A DNA stretch of 64,000 nucleotides, from contig JALBUN010000011.1 in NCBI GenBank assembly GCA_025174535.1, positions 62,001 through 126,000 of the forward strand. Direction: 5' to 3'. A program made the translations under genes and the position numbers. Below, piece by piece: positions 45,963 to 58,218 of this stretch. Within the stretch, counting starts at the first letter, position 1. Each line of letters begins with the position of its first letter. This stretch comes from Cantharellus purpuraceus. Taxonomy: Eukaryota; Basidiomycota; Agaricomycetes; Cantharellales; Hydnaceae. Under the pieces are notes generated by a model. The model was not told the origin of the DNA. It made no database searches and saw nothing but the letters and a program-made list of their open reading frames with translations.

Positions 45963-47105
45963 ATGCCACGATCCACTGCCAATTCCGAATGCGCACAAAC
46001 CATCAAGGTGCCTGCTCCCAGCATCGACACCATCCCCAAGGTCGTTGAAGAACTGACGGACCACATAGAGGCCATCAATGAAGAAGACGACACTCTGCCC
46101 TCTCCAAATCTGGCACAAGTGATCTCCCTGCTTGCCAGCAGCATCCATAACCCACAAGCTCCTAAGTCCCAGACCAAGGTCCAAGAACCCGACCCATTCG
46201 ATGGCTCCGATCCGCAAAAGCTCCAGCCGTTCTTGGTACAATGCCGGTTGAATTTCCACGACCACCCCAACACGTTCACATCTGATCAGGCGAAGGTCAC
46301 CTTCGCCATGTCCTATCTCAAGGGCACCGCACTGGACTACTTTGAGCCAGCGCTCATGGACGACTCCAATGACCCGATATGGTCAGAAGACTACTCCGAC
46401 TTCACCTCCAAACTTCGGACCAATTTTGGTCCGTACAACCCTGAGGCTGATGCTGAGAATGAACTCGATCGACTTCAGATGAAGGAAAATCACAAAATCG
46501 CAAAATACATTGTGAGTTTCCAGCAGCTAGCCCTGAAAGTCCAATGGGGCGATACCACACTCTGACACCAATTCTACGTTGGACTCCCATCCCGCATCAA
46601 GGACAAGATATCACGCGTCAGTAAGCCGGATACTTTGGTTACCCTTCGCAAGCTCACCCAATCCATTGACGCCTGTTATTGGGAACGTCAATCCGAGGTC
46701 TCCCATGAAAATTCGGCCAACAACAAATTGGACAAATCATTGGACAAGACCCCAAAGTCCAACAAGGGGTCCAATAAGAGGACCACTGCCAACTCAGGCC
46801 AGAAGTCAAACACTGGTAATGCTGCCACTTCCGGTTCCGGTCAGAACAATTCCAGCACCGGCAATCACTCTGGAGCTTGCAAGAGTATTCCAGACCTCTC
46901 CACCAAGCTGGGGAAGGATGGAAAACTTACCCAGCAGGAACACCAGCGCTGCATGGACAACAACCTCTGTCTGTTCTGCAGAAAACCTGGCCACCAAGCC
47001 AAGGGTTGCAACAAGGCAACCTCATCCACAGCAAAGGCAAAGGGCCATGCCGCCAATGCCACAACAGACAAGTCTGATGCAAAAGCGATGGACCAAAAAA
47101 AATAG
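45963..47105 (+). pseudogene. Family-1 gag (plus-strand copy)
   Basis: Same architecture as the gag at 40457-39315: start MPRSTANSEC, central DPFDGSDPQKLQPFLVQC, zinc knuckle CLFCRKPGHQAKGC. The only break is TGA at 46563-46565 (after QWGDTTL), at the same codon as in the minus-strand copy. Confidence 0.88.
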
Positions 47106-47179
47106 TAAGCAGCCCTATAGCCTCCATACGGGCTGAGGGCTGCGTTGGTACTCCCCGTACGACAAATGAGGTCTGCCTG

Positions 47180-48682
47180 AACGCATCCACTCTTTCCCAC
47201 TCTGACTCCCTTACCCTCCTCGTCCACTCTGACTCCATTCCCGATACTGTTATTCAAGCATTAATAGACTCCAGTTCTACTCATTGTTTCCTCAATTCCT
47301 CTTTTTCCAATTTACATAAACTCCATACATACACCATAACTCTGATATCACTCTGATTATTTGATGGCACTACTAATGCTGTGATTTCATGAGCTATAGA
47401 TCTGTCTATCCATTTTTCTGTCGGAGAAATCCAGAACCTTACATTCTATGTTACTCCGCTTGACTCCAGCTGTTCTGTGGTTCTCAGACATAATTGGCTC
47501 ACCCACTACAATCCATTGATTGACTGGGCATTGGGCCATATCACATTCCGTTCTCCAGTACAGGCTGTGTCATCCCCGACATCACCAGCAATTTTAGGTG
47601 TGAAACTACCTTCTGCCTCTGCTGACTCTGCTCCAATAGATACTCTGTCTACCCTGCCATTTATATGAATGGTGGATGCTATGGTCTTTGCCAGACTAAG
47701 CAAAATGGATGGTTCTCACACATTCCAGGTTCACCTCTCCGATCCGATATTCCTCACCGCTTGTTCTGCCCGATCAACCCCACCAGACCTATCTATGGTT
47801 CCTCAGGAGTATCATGAGTTCGCCGACATGTTCAGCAAGTCTAAAGCTGACTCCCTAGCAGAACACCAACCATATGATCTTAAGATTGAGCTGGATGACA
47901 ACTCCACCCCTCTGCTTGGCCCTATCTACTCGCTATCCCAAAAAGAGCTACTGGCTCTCCGGACATTCATAGATGAGAACTTGGCCACGGGCTTCATCCA
48001 CCCATCCCTATTGCCCCATGGAGCTCCGGTCCTATTTGTCCGCAAAAAGGACGGATCACTCTGTCTATGCGTCGACTTCCGTGGACTCAACAAGATCACC
48101 AAGAAAGACTGATACCCCATACCCCATACCGTGGACCTACTTGAGAGCCCTCGAAAGGCTAAGATCTATTTCAAAATAGATCTCCAACATGCCTACCATC
48201 TAGTCCGCATCCAAGAAGGCGACAAATGGAAAACAACCTTCCGCACATGATATGGATCTTTCAAGTGGTGCATCATGCCCTTTGGACTAACCAATGCTCC
48301 AGCCGCCTTCCAGAGATTCATGAATGATACCTTTGCTGACCTCCTTGATGTGACCGTCCTTGTTTACTTAGATGACATTTTGGTATATTCAGACAACGAA
48401 GAACAACATCAGACACATGTCCAAGAAGTACTCCGACGTCTCCAAAAACATGGCCTCTTCGCCCATGCTGACAAATGCGAATTCCACTCCGACTCAGTCA
48501 AATACCTAGGCTATATCCTCTCCCCAGCAGGATTGACAATGTCTGATGACAAAATCAAAGCTATACAGGAATGGCCGGAACCCCGGAAAGTCAAAGACGT
48601 ACAGTCCTTCCTAGGGTTCGCCAACTTCTACTGCTGCTTCATTCACGGCTACTCCGATATTACCGTTCTGCTCACCCGACTC
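47180..48682 (+). pseudogene. Family-1 protease and reverse transcriptase (plus-strand copy, first part)
   Basis: Protease QALIDSSSTHCFLNSSFS and [14 protein letters not shown]; linker; RT segments [34 protein letters not shown] and [16 protein letters not shown], ending in VQSFLGFANFYCCFIHGYSD. Stops occur at about 47357, 47390, 47666 and 48110. The frame is cut at 48683 by LTR-B and continues at 50116. Confidence 0.88.
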
Positions 48683-50115
48683 TGTATGGGAACCACCTTT
48701 TCCCTATCAAATTCCATTTATGCAGCACCAATGTGCTATTCTTTGCTTTTCCATTCCTAAATATCAGCATATATTTGATGCTTGTACCTGGAATGGACTT
48801 ATTCAAATATTCTCTATTTTTCCATATTTTTCCGGGAATATTCCATGCAGAACTCGGCTCAGAATCATTTATTTCTGCTGTGCTACAGTTGTGGACCCAT
48901 AGGCGCCCACAAACCTTCACACAGCCGGCTCTCCCCTTTTGGACCAGGCATTCAGCCTGAATTCAAGCTCAGATGTCTCTGATCAATAAATATTCTCTAA
49001 CTTGACAACCACAGCCTCTCAGGGCACTATTTTCCATGCAGATCATCACCTGACATGTGGCTATCCATGGCTGTCCAAACCAGTGCAGAAAACAGGGTGG
49101 ACACCCTTCTTTTTGCCTGATCAGTGCCTAGTTCAGGGATCAGATCAGCTGATGGGTGATCAAATCAGGTGATTGCCTTGGAATATTCTACCCCTTTCCA
49201 TAACATTCTAGCTGTTTCCCTCTATTATTAGATAGAACTTTCCAGAACCATTATTCAGCTCCTGATCAGTGTTAGTCCAGTGATCAGATCCTGTGATTGG
49301 CTTGGAATATTCTACCCCTTTCTTCCACCTTCCACAACCTTCCAGTAGCTTCCATCTATTAATAGGTAGAATATTCCAGAAGCATTAGTCAGCTCCTGTA
49401 AATACAATATATAAGGAGGCCATTCTGCCTCTGAAATAGAAACATATACATCATATTCTACCCATCTTCTGCACACCAGTGTGACTAGAGTGACATACAG
49501 TGTCATCCTCTATCTCAGTAACTGTTGATTACCAGTTCAAGGATCTTTTACAGTTGTGTAACTGTACTTGATTGCACTCAAAGTAGTGATATTCCTGCTT
49601 TGGGCATGAGTGTAGTATCTACCTCACGTGACTACAAATCTACAGGGTGAGATTGTCTGTCAATAGTCCTGCCATTAATGCTCTTGTTTAAGTTACTAGT
49701 GTGTACTGCCTTTGCAGAGCATTAGAAGCTTGAACTTGTGTGAAGCAGTTGCTAGACTACTTCACACATTGCTGTTACCCACTTCTGAGTGCCACTGGTT
49801 GGACGGTTGGATTCATCCACCTACTTCCTTTAGCCTCTAAGTGCATTCCCATCTTTTTGGAATATCTGGACCCCTAAGCGTCCGTGAACTCTAGACTCTG
49901 GAAGTCTTATTCATTTCTTGCTGCTAAGAAACATATTACCTTTCTGCGTATAGTCTGCATTGACCAATACAAAGGATTGTAACCAAAGTACAAATGTTAA
50001 ATTGTTTCTGGAGTTGTGCTGCAGCAGGGTTTGATATTCTTCTCAGCTGTTCATTCACGGAATTGTGGTGATTTAGAGTTTGCCCTAACACCATAATTTT
50101 GCAGGTTCCAAAACA
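48683..50115 (+). mobile_element. Solo LTR-B, TSD GACTC
   Basis: 1,433 bp, starting TGTATGGGAACC and ending GGTTCCAAAACA. GACTC lies directly before (48678-48682) and after (50116-50120). Joining the flanks restores the family-1 codons LTRLTRKGIQ. A TATA-like tatataagg at 49408-49416 supports plus orientation. Confidence 0.95.
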
Positions 50116-50319
50116 GACTCACTAGGAAGGGTATCCAATGGAATTTCACTGATGAATGTAGACAGAGCTTTGAGACCTTGAAAAAGGCCTTTACTTCTGC
50201 TCCAATACTGACTCATTGGGTTCCAGACATTCCTATCCTATTAGAGACTGATGCCTCCAACTATGCACTTGCTGCAATCCTGTCCATCATCTCTCCAGAC
50301 AACGGACAAGTCCATCCGA
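50116..50319 (+). pseudogene. Family-1 RNase H start (plus-strand copy, middle part)
   Basis: Reads TRKGIQWNFTDECRQSFE, HWVPDIPILLETDASNYALA and NGQVHP, with the RNase H catalytic Asp of TDAS retained, unlike the minus-strand copy. It is interrupted at 50320. Confidence 0.85.
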
Positions 50320-51747
50320 TGTCAGTTCACTTAAGGAATAGATCCTATAAGCCTGCATGCAACAGTCCTAACAAACAGACGGTGTGTAACGCAGTTGTTC
50401 AGCACTCCAAAGATCAATCAGGTCAAGGGGTAGGAGCAGCACTGGGTAACAGGAAAGTGGGATAGTGCTCTGTGGTTGGATGAGGATGGGAGCAAAAGGT
50501 CGGTCCAGATGGCTGATCATGCTCTGTGACTGGATGACAATGGATAGCCCGGTTGGGAGGTACACGAAAGCTGGTTTCAAGAGAAGCGACCTCTCGGTGG
50601 CAGAGGGAAATCTGATTGTTGAACCAAGGTGCTTTACCTCAGAGTAGAGATGATGGATTGTGATGTAGAGTGTAGAGCATAGACTTAGAGTGTGGACTTT
50701 GACTTTAGAGCATTGGCTGTAAACTTGTTGATTGATTCCAAAGGCGAAAACTAGCACTCTTTTATATACAAATCCCCAGGGCACAATGACACAATATGAG
50801 GAGCAAATGATGTGATATGATGCAAGAAATGCTGATCAAGCCAGCTGACAAAGCATATGAAGTTGAACTACTAATGGGGAAATCATGGAGAAATGAAGCG
50901 ACAGATAGGGGTAATCTTTGTAAGAATAGGGGGTGATGAGTAATAAAAGAACCAAAAATAGAACAAGGATGAGTAAGTCGTGTATGAATGAATTAAAAGA
51001 TGAAACAGGTGTGAGTCATATAAAAGAACATTAGAAACGTCCACCAATACCATCTTCCATATGGCTCCGAAGGTAAATTGACCCTGAGTCACATGAGGAC
51101 TTCAGTCAGCATCCACAACAAATACTCCTTATTGTCTTAGTGATCCGTCTCCATATGGTATCCCATTCCAAGGGTATTCGGTCCCTTTGCCTGACACGAT
51201 GTAACCTGAGTTGGATTGAAGTGGGAGGATAGGTCGGCGATGGTGACTGAAATTCTACCTCACGTTCAACTTGTCTATCCGTGTTACAATATAGAGGTGA
51301 AATGCTGAGGAATGTATATGGTTCAATGGAATTGTGAAAGAATATGGGATCACCAATGGCATAAGAGAGACATGGTGGGGATCTTGGACGTTGAAAGAGT
51401 TTTGGAAGTATTTTGACACATGGAGGTGGCTTAACATGCCCGTGGAGCTCAGCATATTTTTGATAGTCCTCTGTGTCCAGAGACCAGTGTGACGTATTAT
51501 TAGAAGAGATGTTGGAGAGAGGAATAGAATTGGAAGCCATGTGAATGATGATGAAAGGATTGGTGTGAATTGAAGGCTGATAATGATCGATGGTGATGAA
51601 ACACGAGTGATGATCAATGGCTAGAATTAGAGACTGAGGTAGAGAGGGAGTTGCGGTGCTATTTAAAAGTTTGATATGAAAAGGCGCTGGCGGAGTTGGA
51701 CTGTCAGAGTGGTTTGATATACGTCCTCGATGCATCCTGGCTCGTCA
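50320..51747 (-). mobile_element. 1.43-kb insertion with TG...CA ends, probably a solo LTR carrying an ORF
   Basis: It splits the family-1 codons VHP|IAFHS. The ends are TGTCAGTTC and CTCGTCA, and a possible 4-bp duplication is CCGA/CTGA with one mismatch, so the class is not certain. On the minus strand a TATA-like tgtatataaaag near 50770 follows a long coding region, as in the U3 part of an LTR. The ORF at 51540-51106 lies in this proposed U3. Confidence 0.55.
51106..51540 (-). CDS. Accessory-type ORF inside the 1.43-kb insertion
   Basis: ATG 51540 (MASNSIPLSNISSN; an upstream in-frame ATG is at 51735) to the stop at 51106, about 144 codons. It shares with the family-2 accessory protein the HWSLDTEDY motif, a PPP stretch, the SYAIGDPIFFHNSIEPYTF motif and a basic C-terminal part. 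It is intact here although the host element is reduced to a single LTR-like piece. The function is unknown, and I see no similarity to gag, pol or env. Confidence 0.5.
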   Translation of the reverse strand: MASNSIPLSNISSNNTSHWSLDTEDYQKYAELHGHVKPPPCVKILPKLFQRPRSPPCLSYAIGDPIFFHNSIEPYTFLSISPLYCNTDRQVEREVEFQSPSPTYPPTSIQLRLHRVRQRDRIPLEWDTIWRRITKTIRSICCGC

Positions 51748-52617
51748 CTGATAGCTTTTCACTCATGTACATTTACACCCCCCAAACTGAACTATGACGT
51801 CCATGACAAAGAGCTCCTTGCCATATATGAAGCCTTCTGGATATGGAGACACTACCTTGAAGGCCCCTCCGATCCGGTGGACATCATAACTGACCACAAA
51901 AACTCGGAATACTTCTCCACAATGAAACTGCTCACCCAGAGACAGGTCTGATGGTCCAAATACCTATCTCAGTTCAATCTCATTATCCGTTTCTGTCCAG
52001 GTCGACTTGGGGCAAAGCCCGACACTTTAACTAGACAATGGGACGTCTACCCTAAAGAGGGGAATAGCGACTATGCCACTGTAAACCCACACAACTTTCA
52101 TCCTGTGTTTACTAACGAGCAGCTGGCATCGTCCCTACAAGCATCCACCCTCTTGACTCCCACCCTCCAAGCTGTTACCATTATGGACATCAACCAACTC
52201 TGCTCTGACATCCACTCATCACTCCGATCCAATCCTGTTGCAGTTAAACACTTGGACAACCCTTCCGATCCAAAATGGTCACTTGACCCCAAAGGACACC
52301 TCCGACACAACAACTGGATATACGTCCCCAACGCCAACAGTCTCCAACTCCAAGTTTTGCAGTATTATCATAATCACCCAATTTCCGGCCTTTTTGGGCA
52401 AAATCACACACAAGGGTTAATCTGACAAGACTACATATGGCCAAAAATGCGAGAATACATTCAACACTACTGTAACTCTTGTACCACCTGTATGCGCTCA
52501 AAATCGCAAAGGCACAAACCCTACAGAACACTTAAGCAACTTCCAGTCCTGGAGCAACCATGGAACTCCATCTCCATGGATTTCATAGAGAAGCTCCCCC
52601 CATTGCTCAGATACAAC
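51748..52617 (+). pseudogene. Family-1 RNase H to integrase N-terminus (plus-strand copy, last part)
   Basis: Reads [40 protein letters not shown], the connection region [15 protein letters not shown], the HHCC region (EYIQHYCNSCTTCMRSKSQR) and SISMDFIEKLPPLLRYN. Two stops (about 51949 and 52423) interrupt it. Unlike the full-length minus copy it retains the WRHYLEG segment. It is cut at 52618. Confidence 0.85.
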
Positions 52618-54050
52618 TGTTTTGGAACCTGCAAAATTATGGTGTTAGGGCAAACTCTAAATCACCACAATTCCGTGAATGAACAGCTGAGAAGAATATC
52701 AAACCCTGCTGCAGCACAACTCCAGAAACAATTTAACATTTGTACTTTGGTTACAATCCTTTGTATTGGTCAATGCAGACTATACGCAGAAAGGTAATAT
52801 GTTTCTTAGCAGCAAGAAATGAATAAGACTTCCAGAGTCTAGAGTTCACGGACGCTTAGGGGTCCAGATATTCCAAAAAGATGGGAATGCACTTAGAGGC
52901 TAAAGGAAGTAGGTGGATGAATCCAACCGTCCAACCAGTGGCACTCAGAAGTGGGTAACAGCAATGTGTGAAGTAGTCTAGCAACTGCTTCACACAAGTT
53001 CAAGCTTCTAATGCTCTGCAAAGGCAGTACACACTAGTAACTTAAACAAGAGCATTAATGGCAGGACTATTGACAGACAATCTCACCCTGTAGATTTGTA
53101 GTCACGTGAGGTAGATACTACACTCATGCCCAAAGCAGGAATATCACTACTTTGAGTGCAATCAAGTACAGTTACACAACTGTAAAAGATCCTTGAACTG
53201 GTAATCAACAGTTACTGAGATAGAGGATGACACTGTATGTCACTCTAGTCACACTGGTGTGCAGAAGATGGGTAGAATATGATGTATATGTTTCTATTTC
53301 AGAGGCAGAATGGCCTCCTTATATATTGTATTTACAGGAGCTGACTAATGCTTCTGGAATATTCTACCTATTAATAGATGGAAGCTACTGGAAGGTTGTG
53401 GAAGGTGGAAGAAAGGGGTAGAATATTCCAAGCCAATCACAGGATCTGATCACTGGACTAACACTGATCAGGAGCTGAATAATGGTTCTGGAAAGTTCTA
53501 TCTAATAATAGAGGGAAACAGCTAGAATGTTATGGAAAGGGGTAGAATATTCCAAGGCAATCACCTGATTTGATCACCCATCAGCTGATCTGATCCCTGA
53601 ACTAGGCACTGATCAGGCAAAAAGAAGGGTGTCCACCCTGTTTTCTGCACTGGTTTGGACAGCCATGGATAGCCACATGTCAGGTGATGATCTGCATGGA
53701 AAATAGTGCCCTGAGAGGCTGTGGTTGTCAAGTTAGAGAATATTTATTGATCAGAGACATCTGAGCTTGAATTCAGGCTGAATGCCTGGTCCAAAAGGGG
53801 AGAGCCGGCTGTGTGAAGGTTTGTGGGCGCCTATGGGTCCACAACTGTAGCACAGCAGAAATAAATGATTCTGGGCTAAGTTCTGCATGGAATATTCCTG
53901 AAAAATTATGAAAAATTAGAGAATATTTGAATAAGTCCATTCCAGGTACAAGTACCAAATATATGCTGATATTTAGGAATGGAAAAGCAAAGAATAGCAC
54001 ATTGGTGCTGCATAAATGGAATTTGATAGGGAAAAGGTGGTTCCCATACA
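52618..54050 (-). repeat. LTR-B copy joined to repeat E
   Basis: 1,433 bp, exactly the length of the 48683 copy but in opposite orientation (TGTTTTGGAACC...GGTTCCCATACA). The left flank is ACAAC in the family-1 integrase and the right flank is ACTGC of repeat E, so it is not a simple solo LTR at an intact site. ACAAC can also be read across the right junction (54048-54052). Confidence 0.85.
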
Positions 54051-56484
54051 ACTGCGGGTTGAGTGGATTAAAGCTAACAATATCCCTTCAACGTAAAAAG
54101 ATAGATATACACTTGAACACTTCCTTCTGAACAAGCATATTCACTGTATGTGTTTATCCATGATAAAATCAACAGTCAAGGGATATTAATCTTGTCTCAA
54201 AGAGGTGAGTTAATAGACTGTGTTGTTGATTTATTGAAATGCCCACAATTGAACCAACCAATCAATAGCAAAGTATGTGTTAACCTGACTAACCTTAGAG
54301 TCTCAATTAAACGTGCAGTATTCTTGACCAATCAATAGCCTAGTATGTATTAACCTGACTAACCTGTATGGGAACTGGTTTTCCCTTAAAAGATCTTGTT
54401 TAAAGTCCCGAAACTGTACAATTTCGCTTCATGGCTACTTTCTCTTGATTCAGGGCCATTCAAATATTCTCTATTTTTTCATATTTTTTTGGGAATTTTC
54501 CATCCAGAAATGAGTCTACAAACTTATTGTTCTGCTGGGCAAAGTTTGGGACCCACATAGACCCACAAACCTTCGCAGATGTCAGCAGCTTTAAAGTCAG
54601 CCGGAGTCACCCAGACAACTGACTCATTTTCAATCACATGACTCATTTCAATCTCCGACTCAACCTGGTCACCACTGCCAGTAAATGCTCAATATCTTCA
54701 CAACCACTGCACCTCCTGACTCCATTTTTGGTGGAGAGTTCAGTAGAAGCTGTGCCTACCCATAGCTGTGCTGATCAGCCCAGGAAACAAAGTATTGACC
54801 GAGTTATTTGAGTAATGGTGACTCATGCAATGACTCCTGCTCTGCATGTGCACATGATGGGGTAGAAATGGTTATTGTTTTCAGAGGCAGAATGGCCTCC
54901 TTTTATATTGTATTTACAGGAGCTGACTAATACTACTAGAAACTTCTACCTATTAATGGAAACTACTGGAAGCTAGTGGAATATGTGAGAAGGGGGTGAA
55001 AGTTTCCTAGCCAATGAGCTGCTTGGATTTGCTCTGACTCATGGCATGAGTCATGGATGGAGTCATAGTGTGACTAGAGTGACATACAGTGTCATCCTCT
55101 ATATCTCAGTAACTGTTGATTGTCCAGTTCAAGGGTCGCTTACAGTTGTGTAACTGTATTCGATTGCACTCGAAGTAGTGATTGTCCTGCTTTGGGCATG
55201 AGTGTAGTATCTACCTCACGTGACTACAAATCTACAGGGTGAGATTGTCTGTCAATAGTCCTGCCATTAATGCTCTTGTTTAAGTAACTAGTGTGTACTG
55301 CCTTTGCAGAGCATTAGGATCTTGAACTCATGTGAAGCAGTTGCTGGACTACTTCACACATTGCTGTTACCCGCTTCAGAGTGTCACTGGTTGGACAGTT
55401 GGATTCATCCACCTACTTCCTCTAGCCTCTAAGTGCATTCCCCTCTTTTTGGAATATCTGGACCCCTAAGTGTCCATGAACTCTAGACTCTAGAAGTCTT
55501 ATTCATTCCCTACTGCTAAGAAACATATTACCTTCCTGCGTATCATCTGCATTGACCATTACAACAGATTGTAACCAAAGTACAAATGTTAAATTGTTTC
55601 TGGAGTTGTGCTGCAGTAGGATTTGGTATTCTTCTAAGCTGTTCATTCACGGAATTGTGGTGATTTAGAGTTTGCCCTAACACCATAATTTTGCGGGTTC
55701 CAAAACATAACCTCAGAGTCTCAATTAAATGTGCAAGATTCTTGATTATAACCAATAGCCCAATACGTGATAATTTGACTAACCTCAGAGTCTCAATTAC
55801 ACATGTAAGGTTCTTGATCAATGAATAACAATTAATACACTACAAGTTACTGCTTCAAGTGGGCTTGTAGTGTGTTAATTACTAATCAGTTACTCCGTAT
55901 TAACCTCTTCTCCAAGTTTGATTAATATTAGAGCCTGCTGCGCTTGTAATACAATAACTTCTGGCTTCTCCAAGAGTCAATCAAAGTTAATATACACTAA
56001 GAGTAGCTGATATAAGTGTGATGCTTATGTGATGATTACTCAATGCTTGAGTAGACACTGCTCTGTGTGTGTGGTAAAAAGATCTTATTTTTGCACTGCT
56101 GTTGCAGCGCTTTTTATATACATGGACTATCTAGCTTATGTAACTAATCAGAGAACATTCCTGGCGCTTAGGGAAGCCCCTGGAAGGAAGGCTGTGGAAC
56201 CTTGTGGAAGGTCCAGGAAGGTGTCAGAACCTTCTGTGGCCGCTTTTGGCTGAAGTGCAGGAACTCTGATGATTATGTAATGCATGCATCGTTTGCTCGC
56301 ACACGAGTGCTCGTCAGAGTTGAATGACAGATTATATCAGCAACCAACCCCTTGTGTACACTTGTGGGCTCAAATGCACAAAAAAGCAAAATATAAGTAC
56401 ATTCAATAGAACATTTGAAATACCTTTAAACTACTAAATAATAGTCCTTATTTGAAGTAGTTTAGAACTGTATATACCCCAACA
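54051..56484 (-). repeat. Repeat E: LTR-like sequence with 70-bp tandem units, interrupted by LTR-B
   Basis: It starts actgcgggttgagtgg, as does a second copy at 62894, and ends ccccaaca at 56484. Read on the minus strand it opens TGTTGGGGTATATAC, a common LTR start. About three imperfect 70-73-bp units containing agagtctcaatta lie at 54250-54364 and 55708-55830. Removing the LTR-B insertion leaves about 1.08 kb. No target duplication is found; the right neighbour is the gag remnant of the right arm. Confidence 0.55.
54365..55707 (+). mobile_element. Solo LTR-B variant, TSD TAACC
   Basis: 1,343 bp, TGTATGGGAACTGG...GGTTCCAAAACA. TAACC lies directly before (54360-54364) and after (55708-55712). 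It belongs to the same subfamily as the 21162-22374 copy (shared ttttcc.ttaaaagatcttgttta next to the start). Confidence 0.95.
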
Positions 56485-57500
56485 CTGAGCAATGCAAGTC
56501 ACATTGCTGAAGATCAGATTCTCAACAAGAATCTGAATCTGGAGAGTTGAGATCTCCCCAGGATGAGAGGATCCAACTGATTGGTTGGATAGAAGAAATG
56601 AGATTCCTCCAATGGAGGGAATCAGAGATCCAGTAATCCCTGTAAGGCAAGGATTACCAATACAGATTGAAGAGGAAACTCCCCAATCTAGATCAAGCTA
56701 TGGAAACAGTGAGAAGCTGAGGCTTCTTGCAAACATAGATTAGCCCTTGAACAGAAGGCTAAACATGCAGAACAAGAGCTTGGCCAGCTCTTTAGAGAGC
56801 AGTGGCCTCAACAGGAGCTCAATGTCACTGTTGACTTAAACCAACAGTTGCAAATTTTGTTGTCAGAGGTTTTGGAGGTTAGATTGGAAGTACATCAGAA
56901 GGATATCAAAACATGGCAGAAATATGACTTGTAACAGGGGCCCATACATGAAAGTGAGGTGGGAGATGATCTACAGACAAGATGGAAGAATCCCATCAGC
57001 GATAAGTAAAGAGTTGTCCAAGGTCAGTCCTCAATAATCACCTGCAGGAGTAGATTGCATGCATGAATTCAATCCATGGAGGCATGTGGAAGTGGTTTGG
57101 AACATAGCTATGGGAATCAACATATCCCCAGCTCCCAGGAAGGTAGTATCTCCTTGTGAAACAATAAGCTCTAGGTGCTATTGTACCTGGGCATTGGAAG
57201 GTGTAGGAGCTTGTGCTGTGGACAGGCTACACTACCTTCTTAGGCACCATAAACATGATGGATGAGAGGGTGAGGTGTGAGACAGCTGCAAACACCAATT
57301 GGCATGAAGATTCTGTGTAGCAATGTGACTCATTTGTCCTGGGTAGCCTGTGAAAGTAAAATACATGGATTGTTCTGCTAATTCAATCCATGCAGGCAAA
57401 ATGTGTGAAGACAATCTGCTGAAGATCTACAGATATTATGAAGGGTTGGACCTAGTCCTTGAAGTGTAGGAAGGATATGCAACAGAAGCTGGTATACACC
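56485..57500 (+). pseudogene. Gag remnant (right-arm copy)
   Basis: Plus-strand counterpart of 28184-27170, with LALEQKAKHAEQELGQLF, EVRLEVHQKDIKTWQ, NPWRHVEVVWNIAMGI and LLKIYRYYEGLDLVLE, broken by stops. It is cut by repeat E at 56485, so it lacks the 5' gag sequence kept in the left arm. Confidence 0.5.
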
Positions 57501-58218
57501 ACAGATTGTCAACCACTTGTCAAACATAAGATAAAAGAAACCCTACCTCAGTCTTGTGAAACCGAGAGTACTAAACTACACAAGAAAACTTATACACGTT
57601 CAGTAACACACCCCTATCCGCGACGTCGGTCAACGAACCTCCGTAGTCTGTGGACCGTAGTGGATCCCAAGGGACACCCCGTTCTGCTCAACACGAAGTG
57701 CGTAGATGTTGCACATGCATTGGAAGGGTTGCGCCAGCGTCGCAGGCTCCATAGAGCTGATGCAAGGAGGCGATGCAGGTGGGAGAACCCCTGCAGATCA
57801 ACCATGGGGCGGATGCCATATGCAGAGCGTATCCCTTAGGATATTTCTTCATGAACGGCATGCCGAAGTGGCTTGCATGCCACGACCCTTGTCCAAACAG
57901 ACACACTAGATTCGAGGTTCCCTGGACTCTGCGCGCGAACGTCAGTATACCCAGTATTGTTGTGTGTGGGTAACTCACAAGAGAATTTTTCTCACAAGCG
58001 TCCCTGTCGAAGACCACGGAGAAGTCTCTCATCCTGGGTAGTTGTGTCGTAGACAAATGGAGCACAGCCCACCAGTGCACAGCGTACATGGAGTCGTCAT
58101 GCAGAGAGCATCTGCACACTGTTTGGTGTGGTTGTCGCGTCGGGTCGTACGCCTGAAGTCAATGATTTGACCGTTGTGCGGGGATATGCTGGAATACGAG
58201 GGCTTGGTCACGACATAG

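Larger units (their letters stand above)
45415..52617 (+). mobile_element. Plus-strand family-1 gypsy copy, 3'-truncated and interrupted by two insertions
   Basis: 5' LTR, gag, protease, RT, RNase H and integrase N-terminus in plus orientation. An LTR-B solo insertion sits at 48683-50115 (TSD GACTC) and a 1.43-kb insertion at 50320-51747. Coding resumes as IAFHSCTFTPPKLNYDVHDKE and ends in the integrase at KLPPLLRYN (52617), where another LTR-B begins. It is inserted in the family-2 RT. Many stops make it inactive. Confidence 0.88.

Noticed and set aside
54250..55830. CRISPR-like repeat spacing
   Set aside because: The units are imperfect contiguous 70-73-bp tandems in eukaryotic repeat DNA, with no spacers and no cas genes.
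54048..56489. Repeat E as a clean solo LTR
   Set aside because: The flanking 5-mers (ACAAC and CTGAG) do not match and the start is ambiguous, so only a repeat is claimed.
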